Part shown: piece by piece, positions 1 to 8,809 of the stretch
How the letters are laid out: each line of letters opens with the position of its first letter
Position numbering within the stretch: position 1 is the stretch's first letter
NCBI GenBank assembly: GCA_964626015.1
Contig: CAZVCC010000033.1
Coordinates: forward strand, 1-36,257
Reading direction: 5' to 3'
Origin: CAIKZJ01 sp964626015
GTDB taxonomy: Bacteria > Bacteroidota > Ignavibacteria > Tepidaquicellales > Tepidaquicellaceae
DNA length: 36,257 nt
Position numbers and translations under genes: made by a program
Notes under the pieces: model-generated
The model's input: only the letters and a program-made list of their open reading frames with translations
What the model was told of the DNA's origin: nothing
Database searches by the model: none

Positions 1-40
1 ATTTTGTAAATAGTATGTTTTTGTTATACTGTTTTTAAAC

Positions 41-89
41 AGAGCGCACACTGATTAACCTGATTTATTTATGATTTTCACTGATAAAA
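41..89. repeat. 49-nt intergenic repeat, copy 1
   Basis: This unit starts AGAGCGCACACTGATTAA and ends CACTGATAAAA. It matches the copy at 266-314 at about 45 of 49 positions without gaps. The unit is bounded by near-identical CACTGAT words at its two ends. No open reading frame runs through it. Its function is unknown; it looks like a small dispersed or decayed intergenic repeat. Confidence 0.65.
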
Positions 90-177
90 ATATTTAACAG
101 TAAGGGACACGGCGTAGCCTTCGGAAAAAATCAAAAAGTAAAATCAAAGCGAAAGATTTAAAACGCAGAGAGATTTA

Positions 178-226
178 AGAGCGCACACTGATAAGATATG
201 AAAAAGTATGATTCGCACTGATAAAA
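178..226. repeat. 49-nt intergenic repeat, copy 2 (diverged centre)
   Basis: This copy has the same 49-nt length as copy 1. The first 15 bases and the last 13 or so (ending CACTGATAAAA) are conserved. The central 20 bases are largely different. Conserved ends with a variable middle suggest the ends are what is kept, or that copies decay from the centre. Confidence 0.55.
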
Positions 227-265
227 GATACAATAGAATTTACGCGTGAAAGATAAAGAGATTTT

Positions 266-314
266 AGAGCACACACTGATTAATCTGATTTATTTATGAT
301 TCTAACTGATAAAA
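266..314. repeat. 49-nt intergenic repeat, copy 3
   Basis: This copy is nearly identical to copy 1, with about four substitutions in 49 bases and no gaps. The three copies start 137 and 88 bases apart, so the spacing is irregular. The rest of 1-409 is AT-rich sequence without a gene on either strand. It must also contain the promoter of the glycosyltransferase operon, which I could not pinpoint. Confidence 0.65.
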
Positions 315-409
315 TAAATTGACCACAAAGAACAGGGAATTTTCGGTTTATTTTGTAATTACATATTTGATAGTGTTTCATTAAATTGATTGATATTTAA
401 AAAATAAAT

Positions 410-1162
410 TTGATTTCAGTAAATATAATCTGCAAAGATGAGGAAAAGAATATCGAAGACTGCCTTAAGAGCGTTTTATGGGCGGATGAGATAATAGTTG
501 TTGACGGAGAAAGCAAGGATAATACAGCTGATATTGCGGGCAAATACACGAAGAATGTTTTTATTAATAAATGGGAGGGATTTGCCAAACAAAGACAGTA
601 TGCACTATCTAAATCAACGAAGGAATGGGTATTAGTACTTGATGCGGATGAAAGATGCTCAAACGAATTAAAAGAAGAGATACTTGCAATCATTAATAAC
701 AAAGACGTAAAATATAATGGGTATAAACTACCCCGCAAGAACTTCTTTCTCGCAAAATGGATAGAACACGGAGGCTGGTATCCCGGGTATCAGAAAAGAT
801 TTTTCAGGAGAGAAAGAACAAGTGTATCAGACAGGCTTGTGCATGAAGGGTATGAAATAGAGGGTGAAGTGGGAGTATTAAAAGGCGATATATTACATTA
901 CACTGTTCAATCTATATCCGAATTTATGACAAAAGTAAATCAATACTCAACACTGCAAGCCGAAGAAAAAAGGAAAAGAAAAAAAGCAGGATATTCTGAT
1001 ATGTTTTTCAGACCGCTGCGAAGATTTATTAATATATATTTTATACGCGGAGGGTTCAGGGATGGGATTCACGGGCTGATGGTAGCAAATTTTGACTTAA
1101 TAACGACTTTGCTAACGTACATGAAAATATGGGAAAGCCAGAACAAAAACGAAAGTAAATGA
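410..1162 (+). CDS. Family 2 glycosyltransferase, WaaE/KdtX-like (LPS core type)
   Basis: This 250-residue protein is a GT-A fold glycosyltransferase. It opens with the beta-strand and C-K-D-E-E-K-N-I segment typical of GT2 enzymes, followed by D-E-I-I-V-V-D-G, and has the metal-binding L-D-A-D-E motif at about residues 77-81. The overall pattern resembles WaaE/KdtX-type enzymes that add a hexose to the LPS inner core on the cytoplasmic face of the membrane. The start is TTG at 410: an in-frame TAA lies at 398-400 and no ATG fits between. No Shine-Dalgarno sequence is visible. It overlaps the next gene by 4 bases (ATGA), so the two are probably translationally coupled. The fold is clear; the donor and acceptor sugars are not. 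Confidence 0.85.
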   Translation: MISVNIICKDEEKNIEDCLKSVLWADEIIVVDGESKDNTADIAGKYTKNVFINKWEGFAKQRQYALSKSTKEWVLVLDADERCSNELKEEILAIINNKDVKYNGYKLPRKNFFLAKWIEHGGWYPGYQKRFFRRERTSVSDRLVHEGYEIEGEVGVLKGDILHYTVQSISEFMTKVNQYSTLQAEEKRKRKKAGYSDMFFRPLRRFINIYFIRGGFRDGIHGLMVANFDLITTLLTYMKIWESQNKNESK

Positions 1163-2982
1163 AAATATACCTCAGAATAATAAAATACATAAAGAAATAC
1201 AAGAAATACATATTCTTATCGGTTATTATGTCTCTGCTGTTTTCTGTCTTCAGCGCACTTTCAATATATCTTACGATTCCACTTTTAAAGACTTTATTCA
1301 CGGGAACCCAGACCCAGAGTGCTCAGACGACGGATAGCCTGACAGGGTTTTATCAGAGCATTCAAAGGGTGTTTGAAGATTTCATTCTTAGCGGGTCAAA
1401 AGAATCAGCAATATTGAAGATATCTCTATTGATACTTGCTGCATTCTTTTTAAAGAATATAACAGGGTTCTTTCAGTCTGTTTTCATGCAATACGTAGAA
1501 AAGGGAGTTCTCAGGGATATAAGGTTTGAGATGTATGAAAAGGTGAACAAACTTTCGATAAGATATTTTACACAGGAAAAGACAGGAAACCTGATATCGA
1601 GAATGACGAATGATATTAACAATATACAGTCGGGTATTTCTGCGGCATTTTCAAATCTTATAAAAGACCCGCTATTAATAATAATTTTTTTGATACTTTC
1701 ATTGTCGATAAGCTGGCAAATGACATTAATGTCATTTACAGTTTTCCCAATAACAGTATTGATAGTAGCGAAAATCGGTTCGTCTTTAAGAAGGAGGAGT
1801 TTAAGGGTTCAGGTAAAGCTATCAGAGCTTCTATCAGTAATTAACGAGACAATATACGGAGCAAAAATAATACGTTCTTTCAGGGCTGAGCGATACAGGA
1901 ATGAAGTGTTCAGAAAAGAGAATAATGAACACTACAAACTATTGATGAAGACATCCATAACGAGCGAGCTTGCATCACCGATTACTGAATTTTTAACAAT
2001 ATTAGCGGGTGTGATAATAATCTGGTTCGGAGGAAGAGAAATATTAATACATAATAATCTCAGGCCTGAAGAATTTCTCGGGTTTATATTTATACTTTTT
2101 CAGCTAATTGTACCGATTAAAAATCTTTCGTCGGTATCGAACAGAATTCAGGAATCAGCGGCATCCGGACAAAGGATTTTCGAAATACTCGACTACCCTA
2201 TTGAGGTTAAAGATGCCACATCACCAATAGATTTCCGAAACTTCGCAAAAGAGATAGAACTGAAAAATGTATCATTTTATTACGATGCAAGTAAATACAT
2301 TTTAAAGGATATTAACCTTAAAATCAACAAATCAGAAATTGTAGCAATAGTAGGACCTTCAGGTTCGGGAAAATCAACATTGGCAGATTTAATTGCGAGA
2401 TTTTACGATGTTACGGAGGGGGAAATATTATTTGACGGGAATAATGTAAAGGATATCAGATTCAGCCAGTTAAGAGATTTAATAGGAATAGTCCCTCAGG
2501 AGACGATTCTTTTTAATGATACTGTAAGGAATAACATTGTTTTTGGAATGGAAAACATATCGGATGAAGAGCTAAGAAATGCGGCAAAAAATGCAAACGC
2601 ACTTGAGTTCATTGAGCAGCTTGACTGTGGATTTGATTCAATAGTGGGCGAAAGAGGTTTAAAGTTATCGGGCGGGCAGAAGCAAAGGATTGCAATAGCA
2701 AGAGCATTATTAAGAAATCCACAGATATTGATACTTGATGAGGCAACATCATCACTTGATACTGAATCAGAAAGGATTGTACAGGAAGCGATAGATAATC
2801 TTATGGCAAACAGGACATCGATAGTAATTGCTCACAGACTATCTACGATAAAGAATGCAGATAAGATAGCAGTAATTTCGGAAAACGGCATATCACAGGT
2901 TGGTACACACGATGAACTGATGAAAGATAAGGATGGGTTGTACAAAAGACTATACGAAATACAGTTTAATTCAAGCGATTAA
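1159..2982 (+). CDS. msbA: MsbA-type ABC exporter (fused permease-ATPase)
   Basis: This 607-residue half-transporter has six predicted membrane segments in residues 1-320 and a nucleotide-binding domain after about residue 350. The Walker A motif G-P-S-G-S-G-K-S-T is at 399-407, the signature L-S-G-G-Q at 503-507, Walker B I-L-I-L-D-E at 523-528 and the H-loop His at 559. Length and order match MsbA, which works as a homodimer and flips lipid A-core across the inner membrane. Its position between an LPS-core-type glycosyltransferase and an O-antigen ligase-like protein supports that role. Other lipid or drug exporters of the same subfamily look alike, so the substrate is inferred from context. 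Confidence 0.85.
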   Translation: MKIYLRIIKYIKKYKKYIFLSVIMSLLFSVFSALSIYLTIPLLKTLFTGTQTQSAQTTDSLTGFYQSIQRVFEDFILSGSKESAILKISLLILAAFFLKNITGFFQSVFMQYVEKGVLRDIRFEMYEKVNKLSIRYFTQEKTGNLISRMTNDINNIQSGISAAFSNLIKDPLLIIIFLILSLSISWQMTLMSFTVFPITVLIVAKIGSSLRRRSLRVQVKLSELLSVINETIYGAKIIRSFRAERYRNEVFRKENNEHYKLLMKTSITSELASPITEFLTILAGVIIIWFGGREILIHNNLRPEEFLGFIFILFQLIVPIKNLSSVSNRIQESAASGQRIFEILDYPIEVKDATSPIDFRNFAKEIELKNVSFYYDASKYILKDINLKINKSEIVAIVGPSGSGKSTLADLIARFYDVTEGEILFDGNNVKDIRFSQLRDLIGIVPQETILFNDTVRNNIVFGMENISDEELRNAAKNANALEFIEQLDCGFDSIVGERGLKLSGGQKQRIAIARALLRNPQILILDEATSSLDTESERIVQEAIDNLMANRTSIVIAHRLSTIKNADKIAVISENGISQVGTHDELMKDKDGLYKRLYEIQFNSSD

Positions 2983-2984
2983 GC

Positions 2985-4220
2985 ATGCTAAGAATAAGCA
3001 AAGAGGAATTTACGTTAGATAGAATAATTAATTATTTCATTCTTCTCCAAATAATATCCATTGGTTTTTCGATGGCATTATCATCAATTTCTCTTGGTGT
3101 ATGGGTTGTACTGTGGGGTTTCAAAATATACAAGGAAAAGGATTTTTCATCATTAAGATTTTTATTCAAAGAATATAGATATTTCTTAATTAGTTTCGGA
3201 ATATATATAATAGTTGATGCTCTATCGAGAATTTTTGCATACTTTCCAGAGGATGCACTTACCGGTCTTAAGAGATATTTGTTAATTATTTGTTTCTTTT
3301 CGAATCCTACTGTTATAAAATCGAAAAGTGATATTTTCAGGAATTTGTTAGTTATTGCTGCTATATTTTCCATACTTTCCTGCATAGAGGTCTTTAAGTT
3401 TGCATTTACACTATCTGAGAATTTAAAGACTACAAGTTTTTCTGAAATCAGAATAGATTATTTCAACTATCCTATTACAGCGGGTGAAATAAAGATGCTG
3501 ATACTAATGGCAATATTTCCTTTTTTGCTATCGAAAAATAAATACAGAATAAAGAAAATATATTTAATAATAATTCTTATACCCATACTATTATCGCTGT
3601 TTCTGACGCAGTCGAGGAACGTATATCTTGGTGTACTGGGAGCATTAATAATTTACGGGATTTTTGTTAACTGGAGATTTCTGGTTTCATTCATACTTTT
3701 TCTATGTCTTTTATGGATAGTAACGCCTAATCCGGCAAAAGACAGAATAAGGAGCATATTCGATTTAAATCATCCGAGCAATAAAAACAGAATTGTTATG
3801 TGGGAAGTTGGTATAAAAGTGTATAAAGACTTTCCCCTGCTCGGGACGGGAGATAATGAAATTACGAATGTTTATAGAATGTATAAAAATCCAGAAAGTC
3901 ATGGCGAGGGTTCTCATTTTCACAGCAATCCAGTGATGATACTTGCGACAACGGGTACAGCAGGAGCGTTATTTTATGTATTTATATGGGTGACGATATT
4001 TTACTATACAATCAGAGACTACAGACGGGCAAAAAACACTTTTGATAAGGAAATTGTAGTAGGAATAATTATTGCAATGATTTCTTTTCATATTTCAGGT
4101 ATTTTTGAATGGAATTTTGGAGACTGGGAAGTTGTAACATTATTGTATTACTTAATATCCATAGTATTCACATTAAAATTTATAAATTATAAAAATAATA
4201 TAATAAATGGAGAAAAATAA
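2985..4220 (+). CDS. O-antigen ligase / polymerase family membrane protein (Wzy_C)
   Basis: This 411-residue protein is almost entirely hydrophobic, with roughly ten or more membrane helices. It carries the family's periplasmic loop with a conserved Q-S-R-N segment followed by a helix at about 209-220, and a G-T-G-D-N then S-H-F-H-S-N-P segment at about 290-325. This matches the O-antigen ligase / polymerase superfamily (WaaL, Wzy). Such proteins join undecaprenyl-linked glycan to lipid A-core or polymerise repeat units. Ligase and polymerase cannot be told apart by reading alone. It starts 2 nt after the MsbA-type gene and overlaps the next gene by 14 bases, so it is part of the operon. Confidence 0.8.
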   Translation: MLRISKEEFTLDRIINYFILLQIISIGFSMALSSISLGVWVVLWGFKIYKEKDFSSLRFLFKEYRYFLISFGIYIIVDALSRIFAYFPEDALTGLKRYLLIICFFSNPTVIKSKSDIFRNLLVIAAIFSILSCIEVFKFAFTLSENLKTTSFSEIRIDYFNYPITAGEIKMLILMAIFPFLLSKNKYRIKKIYLIIILIPILLSLFLTQSRNVYLGVLGALIIYGIFVNWRFLVSFILFLCLLWIVTPNPAKDRIRSIFDLNHPSNKNRIVMWEVGIKVYKDFPLLGTGDNEITNVYRMYKNPESHGEGSHFHSNPVMILATTGTAGALFYVFIWVTIFYYTIRDYRRAKNTFDKEIVVGIIIAMISFHISGIFEWNFGDWEVVTLLYYLISIVFTLKFINYKNNIINGEK

Positions 4221-4506
4221 ATCATCAGAACTTTTCGTAGCACTTGTTTATTCATTGCAGATGCAGGCAATGATGAATCTTGGCAAGATTAAAAATCCGA
4301 TGACGGATAAAGTAGAAAAAAATATGGAGGGAGCAGAAGTGTCAATTGACATGATAGACATGCTTCTACATAAATCAAAAGAAGGATTTACAGATGAGGA
4401 GAAAAAGGTATTAGAGACAGTAGTATCCGACCTAAGGTTAAACTACGTTGATGAGAAAAGCAAAAAGGACGACGAGACTACTGAAAACAAGGAAAATAAA
4501 GAATAA
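4207..4506 (+). CDS. DUF1844 domain protein
   Basis: This 99-residue protein matches the DUF1844 pattern. It has an F-V-A-L-V-Y-S-L-Q-M-Q-A helix, then L-G-K-I-K-N-P, a helix with D-M-I-D-M-L, and a final acidic helix L-x-x-V-V-S-D-L-R-x-N-Y-V. The C-terminal 20 residues are highly charged (K, D, E) and probably disordered. No signal peptide or membrane helix is seen. Biochemical function is unknown for the family. It overlaps the end of the O-antigen ligase gene by 14 bases and ends 5 bases before nadK, so it should be co-transcribed with both. Confidence 0.8.
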   Translation: MEKNKSSELFVALVYSLQMQAMMNLGKIKNPMTDKVEKNMEGAEVSIDMIDMLLHKSKEGFTDEEKKVLETVVSDLRLNYVDEKSKKDDETTENKENKE

Positions 4507-4511
4507 ATAAG

Positions 4512-5378
4512 ATGACATTCGGGATAATAGGAAATAAGAATAAAGCCGCGATCGACAAAGTAATTATGTCATTAGTGAAATATTTCCGGCGCAAGAATAT
4601 TTGCTATTATCTTCATGATGATTTTAAGCAAATTATAGAATCGAAAGATATAAGCAATAAGTTTCTGAGAATAGGTACGCTGATAAATAAGTCTGACATG
4701 ATAGTATCAATAGGCGGCGACGGTACATTCCTAAATTCTACAAGAATGATAAAACACGCTGAAAAGCCAGTTATAGGGATTAATTTAGGAACGCTTGGAT
4801 TCATGTCGGATATAATGCCAACGGAGATTGAAAAATTCTTTGGAGAAGTTATAAATAATAAGTACAAAATAATAGATCTACATCTTGCAAAGTGTACAGT
4901 AAACGGCAAGTTTGAATTTGATGCATTAAATGAAATTGTTATAGACAAAGCAGATACGATAAAAATGGTTGAGTTAGGTATATTTTACAACAAGGAATTT
5001 GTCGGAAGATTCTTTGCAGATGGAGTGCTCGTATCAACACCGACGGGTTCGACTGGATACTCACTATCGGCAGGAGGACCTATAATAACACCATTCAGCA
5101 AAGTATTTATAATAACGCCGATATGTCCTCATTCACTTAATTTCAGACCAGTAATAGTACCCGATTCGGGCAGAATAACGGTGAAATCATACAACGATGT
5201 AAAAGTCAGGATTACACCGGATGGTTACAGTGGACTCATAAAGAAAGCACCTCTTGAGATAGTGATAGAAAAATCAGAACACTCGATTGGAAGCGTAAAA
5301 AAACATAATTGGTCATTTTTTAATACGCTAAACGAAAAACTACTCTGGGGCGAGGATATAAGAAAGGGCAAGAGATAG
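4512..5378 (+). CDS. nadK: NAD kinase
   Basis: This 288-residue protein phosphorylates NAD to NADP in the cytoplasm. It has the G-G-D-G motif at residues 68-71, which carries the catalytic Asp, and the P-T-G-S-T-G-Y-S-L-S-A-G-G motif at 177-189. Both are diagnostic of the NAD kinase / diacylglycerol kinase-like fold. Length is normal for bacterial NadK. It is the last gene of the envelope operon, 5 bases after the DUF1844 gene. Its stop lies only 3 bases from the stop of the convergent permease gene, with no room for a separate terminator between them. The function is secure; its placement in a glycan operon is probably just shared transcription. Confidence 0.95.
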   Translation: MTFGIIGNKNKAAIDKVIMSLVKYFRRKNICYYLHDDFKQIIESKDISNKFLRIGTLINKSDMIVSIGGDGTFLNSTRMIKHAEKPVIGINLGTLGFMSDIMPTEIEKFFGEVINNKYKIIDLHLAKCTVNGKFEFDALNEIVIDKADTIKMVELGIFYNKEFVGRFFADGVLVSTPTGSTGYSLSAGGPIITPFSKVFIITPICPHSLNFRPVIVPDSGRITVKSYNDVKVRITPDGYSGLIKKAPLEIVIEKSEHSIGSVKKHNWSFFNTLNEKLLWGEDIRKGKR

Positions 5379-5381
5379 TTT

Positions 5382-6284
5382 TCAATAAGGGACACCATCA
5401 GCCGCTGGAGGTTTTGTTTTTCCTACAAAACCGATCAGGACAAGAATAGTAATCAAATAAGGAAGCATCTGAATTAGCTGGGAAGGGATACCTGAACCAG
5501 AAATCTGCAGGACTATTTCAAGACTTTCAAAAAAGGCAAACATAAGACAGGCAAAGAAAATATTTACAGGTTTCCATTTACCGATAATCATTGCTGCTAT
5601 AGCAATATAACCCCTCCCAGCAATCATTCCATCGCTGAAAGAGTTTTGGTTTGATGCAAGCCAAATACCACCGAGCGAAGCAAGGAATCCGCAAATAATA
5701 GTACCCCACATTTTATATAATCTTACTTTAATACCGAGAGTTTCAGCGGCTTCGGGATTTTCTCCGACAGATCTTAGTCTTAAACCAAATTTAGTCTTGT
5801 AAATTAAAATTTGAGATAATACGACAAGTATTATTGCAAATATTATAATTGAGTCTCCGGTCAGGTCACCAACCAAAGGGATAGAGCTCAGGAATGGAAG
5901 TACAGGTACCTGAGGGAATGACGGAGTATTGCTTGAACTCTGAAAGAAAAGCAGCATTAAAAATTTTGCAAGACCTGCCATAAGCAGATTAAATCCCACA
6001 CCGATGACAATCTGATTAATTTTAAGTTTAATTGTGAAAAAAGAATATAATAAGCTAAATAGGATACCCACCGCTACAGAACCAAGAAGACCTGCGTATG
6101 GATTTCCTGTAAATATGGTAATTGAAGCATAGGAGAAAGCTGAGATTATCATGAATCCTTCAATAGCAATATTAATAACACCGCTTCTTTCGGAAAAATT
6201 AGCTGCGCTTGCACCGAGATAGTAAGGAGTGAACATTCTCAGAACCTGCATCAGAAATGTTATTGATAATATGCCCTCAATCAT
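5382..6284 (-). CDS. Nucleoside-type ABC transporter permease (NupQ/YufQ family)
   Basis: This protein has about eight membrane helices and the motif E-R-S-G-V-I-N-I-A-I-E-G near its N-terminus, typical of the second permease of BmpA-dependent importers. A cytoplasmic loop holds L-R-S-V-G-E-N-P-E-A-A-E-T-L-G-I, the coupling helix that contacts the ATPase. I place the start at ATG 6284 (300 residues), one base past the stop of the upstream permease. The longer reading from 6317 would overlap that gene by 32 bases and adds an unconserved N-terminal stretch. It forms a heterodimer with the upstream permease. The substrate is inferred as nucleosides or purines. Confidence 0.85.
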   Translation of the reverse strand: MIEGILSITFLMQVLRMFTPYYLGASAANFSERSGVINIAIEGFMIISAFSYASITIFTGNPYAGLLGSVAVGILFSLLYSFFTIKLKINQIVIGVGFNLLMAGLAKFLMLLFFQSSSNTPSFPQVPVLPFLSSIPLVGDLTGDSIIIFAIILVVLSQILIYKTKFGLRLRSVGENPEAAETLGIKVRLYKMWGTIICGFLASLGGIWLASNQNSFSDGMIAGRGYIAIAAMIIGKWKPVNIFFACLMFAFFESLEIVLQISGSGIPSQLIQMLPYLITILVLIGFVGKTKPPAADGVPY

Positions 6285-6285
6285 T

Positions 6286-7323
6286 TTACGATTCTTTAAG
6301 ATAATAAACTTTAACAAGCCTATCGAAAGAAAGTATTGATAAAATCACGAGAGCCTGAAACACAAGCATAATTTCTTTGGGAACGATAGTATTAACTGCC
6401 AGACCACCATAGTCCATTACTCCAAAAAGCAAAGAAGTAAAAATAATTCCTATTGGATTATTTTTTGCGAGGAGAGTAACAGCGATAGCTGTAAATCCGA
6501 TATTGTTAGAGAAACCATATTCATAATAGCCTTTATAACCGAAAACAAAATTCAAACCTACAAGAGAAGTAATACCAGCACCAATCATAAAACTGATTAC
6601 AATCATTCTATCTGAATTAATCCCAAGATATTTTGAAGCCTTTGGATTAAGACCAACGGCACGAAGTTTGTAACCGAATCTTGTTTTATAAAAGATTAAA
6701 TATGTAACTGCGGCAAGCAGAATAGCAAATATAAAAGTAATATTTACCGAGGAGCCCTGAAAAGTTTCGAAATAGTCTGACAATTGCGGGATGCTTACAT
6801 AATCGAGAATCTTTTCAGTTCTGACGGTCGACTTAACCGCAAGAAATTCTATAAGAAGATAATTTATTAAAGCCAGTGAAATAAAGTTTAGCATAATTGT
6901 AGTTATTACTTCACTCACACCCCGTTTAATTTTCACATAAGCTGGAATGAGGCCCCAGAAGGCTGAGAGAAGAAATCCAAAAATTACTGCAACAGGAAAC
7001 ACGAGCAGACCGAGCGAATCATCCAAGACATAAGCAACTATGCTCATTCCAAAAACACCGAGGTTTAATTGACCTTCGGCACCAATATTAAATATTGAAG
7101 CCTGGAAACAGAAAGCTAAACCGCAGCCGACGATGATAAGCGGAGTCGCTTTAAACAAAGCCTGTCCAATTCCGTATCCGGTGCCAAAAACTTCAGTAAA
7201 CATCGTTTCCATGACAAAGAAGGGATCCTTTCCGACTGCAAACAAGAAAATGAAAAGTATTGCTAAAGTAGCAATTAGTGAAACTGAGATCGAAAGTATA
7301 TTAGCTTTTAATTTCTTAGACAA
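6286..7323 (-). CDS. Nucleoside-type ABC transporter permease (NupP/YufP family)
   Basis: This 345-residue membrane protein is the partner permease. It has the F-N-I-G-A-E-G-Q-L-N-L-G motif at about residue 77 and a coupling loop L-R-A-V-G-L-N-P-K-A-S-K-Y-L-G-I, both hallmarks of the family. It overlaps the end of the ATPase gene by 8 bases and runs into the second permease, so the three subunits are translationally linked. Known members (B. subtilis NupNOPQ, Treponema PnrA systems) take up nucleosides. The genes here give no direct evidence of substrate. Confidence 0.87.
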   Translation of the reverse strand: MSKKLKANILSISVSLIATLAILFIFLFAVGKDPFFVMETMFTEVFGTGYGIGQALFKATPLIIVGCGLAFCFQASIFNIGAEGQLNLGVFGMSIVAYVLDDSLGLLVFPVAVIFGFLLSAFWGLIPAYVKIKRGVSEVITTIMLNFISLALINYLLIEFLAVKSTVRTEKILDYVSIPQLSDYFETFQGSSVNITFIFAILLAAVTYLIFYKTRFGYKLRAVGLNPKASKYLGINSDRMIVISFMIGAGITSLVGLNFVFGYKGYYEYGFSNNIGFTAIAVTLLAKNNPIGIIFTSLLFGVMDYGGLAVNTIVPKEIMLVFQALVILSILSFDRLVKVYYLKES

Positions 7324-8806
7324 TGTTTACTCCAATCATTGCTTTACCTATGTTTCTCAGGACCTCATCACGTTTTATACTGCCTTCTTCATAATCCTTT
7401 CTTTTAAATTCATTCCCAATCCTGCCTTTGTACAGCACACCAATTTTATCAGAAAGATAAAACGCTTCATCAAGGTCAGAAGTTATGATGAGTATAGCTT
7501 TTCCTTTATTTTTCTGCTGAAGAATAATCTTATGTATATATGCTGCAGCATTAATATCCACACCGCGTGTCGGATGAACGAACACCATTGTATTGCAGTC
7601 AAGTTCAATCTCTCTGCCAAAAATTACCTTCTGCTGATTACCGCCTGATAAAGATTCGAGAGGTGCGGTTAAAGACGGAATCCTAACGTCGTATTTATCA
7701 ACTATTGATTTTGAGAACTTGTTTATCATACCCGAAGTTATGACAAAATTTTTTCCATTCCTCAGAATAACATTTTCACCGATGTTAAACTCCTTAATCA
7801 TTCCTTTTTCAATTCTGTCGTCAGGGACGAGTGATATACCGTCATATTCTAATGATATTTCACCATAAGATTTGTGTGCAATCCCAACGCTTAAATCTAC
7901 AATCTCGCTTTGTCCGTTTCCCTCAACGCCGCATAGGGAATATATCTCGCCTCCATGAACCTGAATATTAAGTTCATTAATTAATGCAATATTATCCTTC
8001 TTATAAACAACATTCTTAAATTTCAAGAATGGTGTTTCACTATAACTATCAGTTCTTTTATCGACAGAATGGTCAGTATCAAGCTCACCTACAATTTGTT
8101 TACTAAGAACAGAAAGGTCAATATTGTTTCTATCTACCTCATAAACAACTTTTCCTTTTCGAAGTACTGTTACCCTGTCGGCGAGCTCCTTAATTTCGTT
8201 AAGCTTATGAGTAATAAGAATAATTGATTTACCTTCATCTTTAAACTTACGAACAATTTTGAAAAACTCTTCTACTTCAACGGGAGACAACACTGCGGTT
8301 GGTTCATCAAAAATAAGAATATCTGATTTTCTATAAAGAAGTTTTAATAGTTCAATTTTTTGTTTTTCACTTATGCTCACCTCGCTTATCTTTTTATCAA
8401 GACTGACACCGAGATTGTATTTAGCTATCAGGTCAAAAAGATTTTTTCTTGCTTCATCATAGTCAAGAAATCCATAATTTGAGACTTCGTCACCAAGAAT
8501 GACATTCTCTAAAGCTGTGAAATCATCAATAAGCTCAAAATGCTGATGCACCATACCGATACCACTTTTTATCGCATCAAGAGGATTTTTGAAAGATACT
8601 TTCGTACCGTTTAGAAGAACATTCCCAAAATCCTGTTTATAGATTCCGAAAAGAATTTTCATCAGGGTTGTTTTTCCAGCACCATTTTCTCCGATTATGG
8701 AATGGACTGTGTTCGACTTTACAAGAAAGGATACATCATCATTAGCAAAAAAATCGCCAAACTTCTTACTTATGTTTTTAAACTCTATTACAGGATTTGC
8801 TTCCAA
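7316..8806 (-). CDS. Nucleoside-type ABC transporter ATPase, double nucleotide-binding domain (NupO/YufO family)
   Basis: This 496-residue protein carries two ATPase domains in tandem. The first has Walker A G-E-N-G-A-G-K-T-T at 39-47, a divergent signature S-I-S-E-K-Q at 144-149 and Walker B with D-E-P-T at 167-170. The second has a degenerate Walker A (G-V-E-G-N-G-Q-S-E) but a canonical L-S-G-G-N-Q-Q signature, as is usual for this family. It energises the two permeases that follow it. The periplasmic lipoprotein receptor (BmpA/PnrA) is absent from the window and must be encoded elsewhere if the system works as a standard importer. It starts 3 bases after the GT4 gene. Confidence 0.88.
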   Translation of the reverse strand: MEANPVIEFKNISKKFGDFFANDDVSFLVKSNTVHSIIGENGAGKTTLMKILFGIYKQDFGNVLLNGTKVSFKNPLDAIKSGIGMVHQHFELIDDFTALENVILGDEVSNYGFLDYDEARKNLFDLIAKYNLGVSLDKKISEVSISEKQKIELLKLLYRKSDILIFDEPTAVLSPVEVEEFFKIVRKFKDEGKSIILITHKLNEIKELADRVTVLRKGKVVYEVDRNNIDLSVLSKQIVGELDTDHSVDKRTDSYSETPFLKFKNVVYKKDNIALINELNIQVHGGEIYSLCGVEGNGQSEIVDLSVGIAHKSYGEISLEYDGISLVPDDRIEKGMIKEFNIGENVILRNGKNFVITSGMINKFSKSIVDKYDVRIPSLTAPLESLSGGNQQKVIFGREIELDCNTMVFVHPTRGVDINAAAYIHKIILQQKNKGKAILIITSDLDEAFYLSDKIGVLYKGRIGNEFKRKDYEEGSIKRDEVLRNIGKAMIGVNIV

Positions 8807-8809
8807 ACT

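Noticed and set aside
102..111. TAAGGGACAC word shared with 5387-5396
   Set aside because: A single 10-base match, one copy of which is coding sequence; too short to treat as a repeat.
41..314. Short CRISPR array
   Set aside because: Only three copies, one strongly diverged in the centre, with unequal spacers of 88 and 39 bases and no cas genes.
7133..7648. Plus-strand open frame across the permease and ATPase genes
   Set aside because: It is the reverse-strand shadow of two clearly recognised transporter genes and has no coherent protein features.
7316..8806. Ribose/simple-sugar ABC ATPase (RbsA)
   Set aside because: The two-domain ATPase is similar, but the two dissimilar permeases with their N-I-G-A-E-G-Q and G-V-I-N-I-A-I-E-G motifs fit the BmpA/Nup nucleoside class better.
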